Source: Phycisphaerae bacterium (GTDB lineage: Bacteria > Planctomycetota > Phycisphaerae > Phycisphaerales > SM1A02). From it: DNA of 9,739 bases. The notes under the pieces are model-generated. The model saw nothing but the letters and a program-made list of their open reading frames with translations. It was not told the origin of the DNA and searched no databases. The stretch is from NCBI GenBank assembly GCA_002591705.1, contig PAAB01000061.1, forward strand, positions 1 through 9,739, given 5' to 3'. Below are positions 5,173 through 9,739 of the stretch, piece by piece (position 1 is the stretch's first letter; the number at the start of each line of letters is the position of its first letter). Position numbers and translations under genes: made by a program.

Positions 5173-7865
5173 GAAAGCTGCCCCGCCATCAATTCGCAGA
5201 AGTGCCCGTCGGCACCCGCCAGTTCATCGAACGTACCTGATTCCACCACCCGACCCTCCTTGAGCACGTAGATGCGATCGGCATTTCGAATGGTGCTGAG
5301 TCGATGGGCAATGACGATCCTCGTGCAGCCCAGCGACTCGATGCTGGCCGCGATCTCGGCCTGCGAGCGGTTGTCGAGCGCACTGGTCGCCTCGTCGAGG
5401 AACAGGATCCTGGGCTGGTTCACCAACGCCCGTGCCACCAGCAACCTCTGGGCCTGACTGCCCGACAAGGTGTTCGGGCCCACCATGGTGAGCATGCCCA
5501 TCGGCAGATTGTCGATTTCATCCTCCATGCCCACCAACCGGGCCGCAGCCCGGGCATCGTCCACCGTCCGTTCGGAGCCGATGCCGAGAATCGTCGACTT
5601 GATGCTGCCCGGCAGCACGCTGTTGGCCTGCATCACGACGCCGACCTGGGATCGGATCATCGACGGGTCGAGGTTGTCCAGCGGCATCTCGTCATAGAGC
5701 ACGGCGCCCGATTCCGGCCGTTCGAGCCCCAAGAGCAGACTCATCAGGGTGGACTTGCCGCAGCCGGTGCGGCCGACGATCGCCACGTACTCACCCCGCT
5801 TGACTTCGACCGTGACGCCGTCCAGTACCGGTGGCAGATCGTTCTCGTAGCGGAACACGACATTGTGCACCGCGACCCCTCCCTGCAGCACCGGGCTATC
5901 CAACTCGACGTCATCCTGCACTTCCGGCCGCGCGTCCATGATCGGCTTCAACCGGTGATACTGCGGGATCGCCTCGGCGATGGTGGAAATGGCCGGACCA
6001 AGCATGGCCGTCGCACCGAAGAATGCGGTGAGTGCAGTCACGAATGCGACGAATCCACCGTCCGACATCGGAGCATCGCCGGACTCGTGGAGATGCATCG
6101 TGAACAACACGAACACAATGGCCAACGTGATGCCCTTGAAACCGTTGAGCACGATCCGATTGGTGCCCCTCATGATGCCGATGCGATAGGTGCACGTGGC
6201 CACGGGAGACAATCCGTCCATCAACCTCGCCAGCACCCGCTGCAGCGAGCCCTGCACCCGCGCCTGCCGGATGCCGTTGAGCACATCGAGCGCCATGCCG
6301 TCCAGCTTGCCCTTCTCCACCGACAACTCGTAGTTCCTGCGAGCCAGGTACACGGAGATGAAGCCGATGACGAGGACCTGCAGCACGACCATGCCGACCG
6401 CCCAGATCGACATGGCGACGTCATAGACGAACAGCACGGCGAGATTCGACAGCCCGGCCACGAACGACATCAGGACGCTGAGCACGGATTGGGTCATCGT
6501 CGCACGGACCTTCTCGATGGCCATCACCCGCTGCGTCAGATCACCGGCACTTCGCCCCCGATAGAAACTCGCCGGCAACTGCAGGAGCCGGTCGACGAAG
6601 GCCGCCATCAGAGCGAAGCTCGAACGCGTCTCGATGCGAAGGAATGCGATCCCGCTCACGACATGCAGCAATGCCTTGCACAACGAGATGGCGATGAGCA
6701 GGATGCCGATGAAGAACAATGCATTGAAGGCGACATCGGGGATCACCTCATCCACGACCTTGCCCGTCACGATCGGTATGAGCGCGACGAGACCGGACGT
6801 CAGCAACGTCGCGATGACCAGCGTGACGGCATCGCTCGCATTGCCACGGAAGATGAACCGCAGAATGTCCTTGAGCCCGATGGCACGCGCGGGCAGTCCG
6901 CAGTAGAGCATTTCGGCATGGTCCGCCAGGGTCGCGGCAAACGCCTCGTCCACAGGCACTTCGTCCACTCCGCCTTCGGTACAGACGTGTGCCACGTATC
7001 CACGCCTCGAGGGCACCAGAGCCACCGGGGCTTGATCCTCCCGACGCAAGGCGAACAGCGGCCCCGCCTCGTCGGTCCACCAGACACCCTGCAGCAGCAC
7101 CTTGCGTCGATGCAGGTGCGAAGCCCGCGAAAACTGTTCGAGCAGCGACAGCGGGCTGTCCGCGTTGTAGGTGATCTGATCCGGCACATCGGCGCCCAAC
7201 GCATCCGCCACGATCCGGCAGGCGGCGTCGATGGGGTTGACCCCGCTGATGCGATCGCGTGCCGACAGCATCCGATCGCTTTCGGCCACGCGGCCCATGG
7301 CCGAATGCAGCATTGTGCCGCTGAGCGATTCGGATCGGGCCAGCTGGCTGGCGAACATCTCCCGTTCGGCCGCCACCATCGATTCGGCATGCCGGCGGGC
7401 CTGACGAGGCAACTCGTCCAACAACACCGACCAGGTCAGTGCACCATCTTCCGGACCCTGCAGTGCACCGAGCCAGGCATCGATGTCGGCGTTCGATCCG
7501 AACTGGGAGCCCAGCACTCCATGGACATCGCCGACGATCCGCCCGTCGCCGGGCATCGGCTGAAGTCGAACCGCCGTACATTCATCATCGGCCCAGATCG
7601 TCAGTTCGATTCCTTCGCCATCGGCCGGAAGGCTGACCAGATCGCCCGCTTCGGCCGTGACCAGCGAGATCGACGGGCCAAGCCGGTCAGCCGTGCGGAC
7701 CTCCCGAGCCAGTATGCTCATGCTGCCGGAGACGATCCCGAGCACCTGCGGCTCCAGCGGCAACTGCATCAGGGCCACCGCGTCGTAATGCTGCGAATCG
7801 GCAACCTCGGACCACAGCGGATGGTGGGCGGACACGACGGCCTGCTTCGGGGGCTGCTGCGTCAT
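5169..7865 (-). CDS. NHLP-family ABC transporter permease/ATPase subunit (ABC2 type)
   Basis: This 898-residue protein matches the second ABC subunit found with NHLP precursors, which lacks the C39 peptidase. The N-terminal 340 residues are a soluble region; its later part (262-295, WWTDEAGPLFAL..ALVPSRRGY) is typical of this subunit and its role is unknown. The membrane domain spans about 345-630 with six hydrophobic segments. The ATPase domain (about 660-898) has Walker A GRTGCGKST (698-706), Q-loop Gln746, signature LSGSQ (800-804, changed from LSGGQ), Walker B ILFLDE (820-825) with the catalytic Glu, and H-loop His854. It should form a heterodimer with the 7862-9739 product and supply the catalytic residues of the working ATP site. 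Start and stop overlap both neighbours by ATGA. A GGGGG stretch about 6 bases before the ATG may serve as ribosome binding site. Confidence 0.93.
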   Translation of the reverse strand: MTQQPPKQAVVSAHHPLWSEVADSQHYDAVALMQLPLEPQVLGIVSGSMSILAREVRTADRLGPSISLVTAEAGDLVSLPADGEGIELTIWADDECTAVRLQPMPGDGRIVGDVHGVLGSQFGSNADIDAWLGALQGPEDGALTWSVLLDELPRQARRHAESMVAAEREMFASQLARSESLSGTMLHSAMGRVAESDRMLSARDRISGVNPIDAACRIVADALGADVPDQITYNADSPLSLLEQFSRASHLHRRKVLLQGVWWTDEAGPLFALRREDQAPVALVPSRRGYVAHVCTEGGVDEVPVDEAFAATLADHAEMLYCGLPARAIGLKDILRFIFRGNASDAVTLVIATLLTSGLVALIPIVTGKVVDEVIPDVAFNALFFIGILLIAISLCKALLHVVSGIAFLRIETRSSFALMAAFVDRLLQLPASFYRGRSAGDLTQRVMAIEKVRATMTQSVLSVLMSFVAGLSNLAVLFVYDVAMSIWAVGMVVLQVLVIGFISVYLARRNYELSVEKGKLDGMALDVLNGIRQARVQGSLQRVLARLMDGLSPVATCTYRIGIMRGTNRIVLNGFKGITLAIVFVLFTMHLHESGDAPMSDGGFVAFVTALTAFFGATAMLGPAISTIAEAIPQYHRLKPIMDARPEVQDDVELDSPVLQGGVAVHNVVFRYENDLPPVLDGVTVEVKRGEYVAIVGRTGCGKSTLMSLLLGLERPESGAVLYDEMPLDNLDPSMIRSQVGVVMQANSVLPGSIKSTILGIGSERTVDDARAAARLVGMEDEIDNLPMGMLTMVGPNTLSGSQAQRLLVARALVNQPRILFLDEATSALDNRSQAEIAASIESLGCTRIVIAHRLSTIRNADRIYVLKEGRVVESGTFDELAGADGHFCELMAGQLS

Positions 7866-9739
7866 TCGACACCCCCGAATTCACTCTTGAACCACGCATT
7901 TCGCTCGAGCAACTCCTCGGCGGTGCCCCGATCGGCGACGCCGCCGTTGCCGAGCACCAGCACCTCATCCACGTACCGCAGAGCGCTGATGCGCTCGGTG
8001 ACGAGGATCATCGTCGCTCCTCGTGCCCGGATATGACCGAGTACCCGCGATTCACAGGCACCATCCAATGCGGATGTCGCGCCATCCAGCAGCACCAGAC
8101 TCGGATTTCGAACCAGTGATCTGGCGATCTCGAGCCGCTGCACCTGACCACCGCTGAGATTGCGACCACCTTCCGTGATCTCCTGGTCCAGTCCGCCGGG
8201 CCGATCCAGCAGTTCCCGGCAGTCCGCGTCATGCAGAGCCTTGATGATCTGTTCATCCGAGATGGAGGCATCCCACATGGTGACGTTGTCACGCAGGCTG
8301 GCCCCGAATGCCGTGACCACCCCACTGGCCCCGGCCACTGAACCCGTGAGTACCAGCGGATCGAGCTCGTCTCTGGAGACACCGTCCAGCAGCACACTGC
8401 CCTCCCAGGGCTGCTCGAGTCCGAGCAGCAGGTCGATGACGGTCGTCTTGCCGCAGCCGCTCGGACCGACCACAGCCACCATTCGGCCCGGATCGATCTT
8501 GAACGAGAGTTCCTGCAGGAGCGGATCCTTCAGGCGATCGAATCCGAATGCCAGACCCTTCACCTCGATCGCCCCCCCGAGTTTCTCGCCGGCATCGGAC
8601 GAAGTCCCCCCCGAGATCCGCACGGCAGGATCCGACTCGTAGTTCATCACATCGAGCACGCGATTCATCTGGGCCTGCGTCGCCTGCAGGGTTCTTGCCA
8701 GCATCACGAGTCGGGTGGCGGGAGCAATCAACAGTGCGGCCAGCATCTGCATGGCGATCAGATCACCGATCGACAGGGAGCCTTCCATGACCCGCCAGCC
8801 ACCGAGCACGAGCACGATGAAGGAGACGATCAGGCCGTTGATGAAGACCGGCGCGGCATCGAGCCACGCGGTGATCCGGCTGACGGACTGCTGCGCGTTG
8901 ACCCCCTTGGCCTGGAATCCGGCGAATTGACTGAAGGACTCGCCTTCACGGCTCGTCGCCTTGATCTCCGGTATGGAGCGGAGCAGCATCATCAGAGCCC
9001 CGTACTGCCGGCCGATGTCCTGCTGCAGGGAGGTGTTCCGATCAACGAGCTTCGTGTTCGTGATGCGCACGCACAGGATCAGCACTGCCGTCGCGGCGAT
9101 CGTGATGAGTCCGATCATCGGATCGAAGATCATCAACGCCATTGCATAGACAATCGCAGTCACCAGATTCACGATCCCGGTCAGCAGGCCGGTCCCCAGA
9201 TGCACGGCGATCACCTGGTTCGACGTGAACCGAGACACCAGATCACCGGCCGAACGCTGCTTGAAGAAACGCATCGGCAGGGCCAGCATGTGCTCACCCA
9301 TGCGTACGGCCTGCACCATGAACATCTTGATCTGCATCCGGTTGACGCAGAAGGCCTGCAGCCCGCCCAACACCACCTGCAGCAGCACCGTGGCGAACAT
9401 CCCGATGACGATCCAACTCGCCCAGGATGCGTTCTTGCCCTGGACGACACCATCGATGAAAGCGGACGACAGACCGGGAGACAGCAGACCGGGAATGCTG
9501 AGCAGGATGCCGCAGATGACGGCGTACGTCGCGAAAATGCGATTGCCCCGCATCCAGATCCTGAATCCACGCAGAAGATTCGGCGGACTGCCCGTCGGCT
9601 CGAAGTCGGGGCCGGGCGCGAACTCCAACGCAATGCCGGTGAAGCTCTTGGAGAACTCCTTTTCATCAACGAGCTTTCGTCCACCCGCCGGATCATTCAC
9701 CTGGTACCGGTCCCCCTTCATGCCTTCAAAGACGAGGAA
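7862..9739 (-). CDS. NHLP-family peptidase-containing ABC transporter (ABC1 type), 5' end missing
   Basis: The reading frame is open to the window edge (FLVFEG before the Met at 9721), so the real start lies outside. FLVFEGMKGDRYQVNDPAGG is the end of a C39 peptidase domain, with the Asp of NDP as likely catalytic Asp; the catalytic Cys and His would be beyond the edge. Counting from the Met at 9721, six membrane segments lie at about 60-340 and the ATPase domain at 385-619: Walker A GPSGCGKTT (419-427), signature LSGGQ (522-526) intact, but Walker B LVLLDG (542-547) has Gly for the catalytic Glu, the H-loop reads VTERIS with Glu576 for His, and the Q-loop Gln aligns with Gly. The protein would cut NHLP leaders after Gly-Gly and export the core, but its own ATP site should be inactive; ABC2 compensates. 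The stop overlaps the ABC2 start (ATGA). Confidence 0.93.
   Translation of the reverse strand, partial: FLVFEGMKGDRYQVNDPAGGRKLVDEKEFSKSFTGIALEFAPGPDFEPTGSPPNLLRGFRIWMRGNRIFATYAVICGILLSIPGLLSPGLSSAFIDGVVQGKNASWASWIVIGMFATVLLQVVLGGLQAFCVNRMQIKMFMVQAVRMGEHMLALPMRFFKQRSAGDLVSRFTSNQVIAVHLGTGLLTGIVNLVTAIVYAMALMIFDPMIGLITIAATAVLILCVRITNTKLVDRNTSLQQDIGRQYGALMMLLRSIPEIKATSREGESFSQFAGFQAKGVNAQQSVSRITAWLDAAPVFINGLIVSFIVLVLGGWRVMEGSLSIGDLIAMQMLAALLIAPATRLVMLARTLQATQAQMNRVLDVMNYESDPAVRISGGTSSDAGEKLGGAIEVKGLAFGFDRLKDPLLQELSFKIDPGRMVAVVGPSGCGKTTVIDLLLGLEQPWEGSVLLDGVSRDELDPLVLTGSVAGASGVVTAFGASLRDNVTMWDASISDEQIIKALHDADCRELLDRPGGLDQEITEGGRNLSGGQVQRLEIARSLVRNPSLVLLDGATSALDGACESRVLGHIRARGATMILVTERISALRYVDEVLVLGNGGVADRGTAEELLERNAWFKSEFGGVE

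Noticed and set aside
5304..8036. 910-codon open frame on the plus strand
   Set aside because: It is antisense to the ABC2 gene, whose motifs are unmistakable. The plus-strand translation is rich in His, Arg, Asp and Gln in the way expected from antisense of GC-rich DNA and shows no domain.
7862..9721. Reading the Met at 9721 as the true start of the ABC1 gene
   Set aside because: The frame stays open to the window end and the residues before this Met continue a C39 peptidase domain, so the gene is truncated by the window.

Overview
The window is part of a ribosomal-peptide (RiPP) gene cluster of the NHLP (nitrile-hydratase-like leader peptide, proteusin-type) class. All recognisable genes lie on the minus strand, so the cluster reads from right to left. 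The DNA is GC-rich. A TolC-family lipoprotein implies a cell with an outer membrane. The precursor, transporter and halogenase style would suit a planctomycete or a proteobacterium from an environmental sample, but I cannot fix the phylum from sequence alone.

Layout in transcription order: (1) 9739-7862, an ABC transporter subunit with the tail of a C39 peptidase domain, cut by the window edge (NHLP 'ABC1'). (2) 7865-5169, its partner ABC subunit (NHLP 'ABC2'). (3) 5172-3337, a TolC-family outer-membrane lipoprotein. These three genes are joined by 4-base ATGA start/stop overlaps. (4) 3336-3135, relics of one or two NHLP precursor genes: a C-terminal piece carrying the Gly-Gly site, then an N-terminal piece broken by a 1-base deletion. 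(5) 3094-1367, a flavin-dependent halogenase with the WxWxIP motif and the catalytic-type lysine. (6) 1309-761, a double-length precursor ORF (leader-core-leader-core in one frame). (7) 424-137, a single precursor ending in CAWCP. (8) 38-1, the start of another precursor, nearly identical at DNA level to the start of gene 7, so the precursor array continues beyond the window.

Inferred pathway: the halogenase, guided by the NHLP leaders, modifies Trp in short Cys/Trp-containing cores. The ABC1 C39 peptidase cuts after the Gly-Gly motif. The ABC1/ABC2 heterodimer, with the TolC-like lipoprotein, exports the product across the envelope. The two nucleotide-binding domains are complementary: ABC1 keeps LSGGQ but has lost the Walker B Glu, the H-loop His and the Q-loop Gln, while ABC2 keeps those catalytic residues but has a changed signature (LSGSQ). 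This predicts one working ATP site per dimer.

The most interesting aspects are the pairing of a halogenase with several NHLP precursors whose Trp sits in or beside a CxxC, the visible birth and death of precursor genes, and the fused tandem precursor. No rRNA, tRNA, CRISPR array or insertion sequence was seen.
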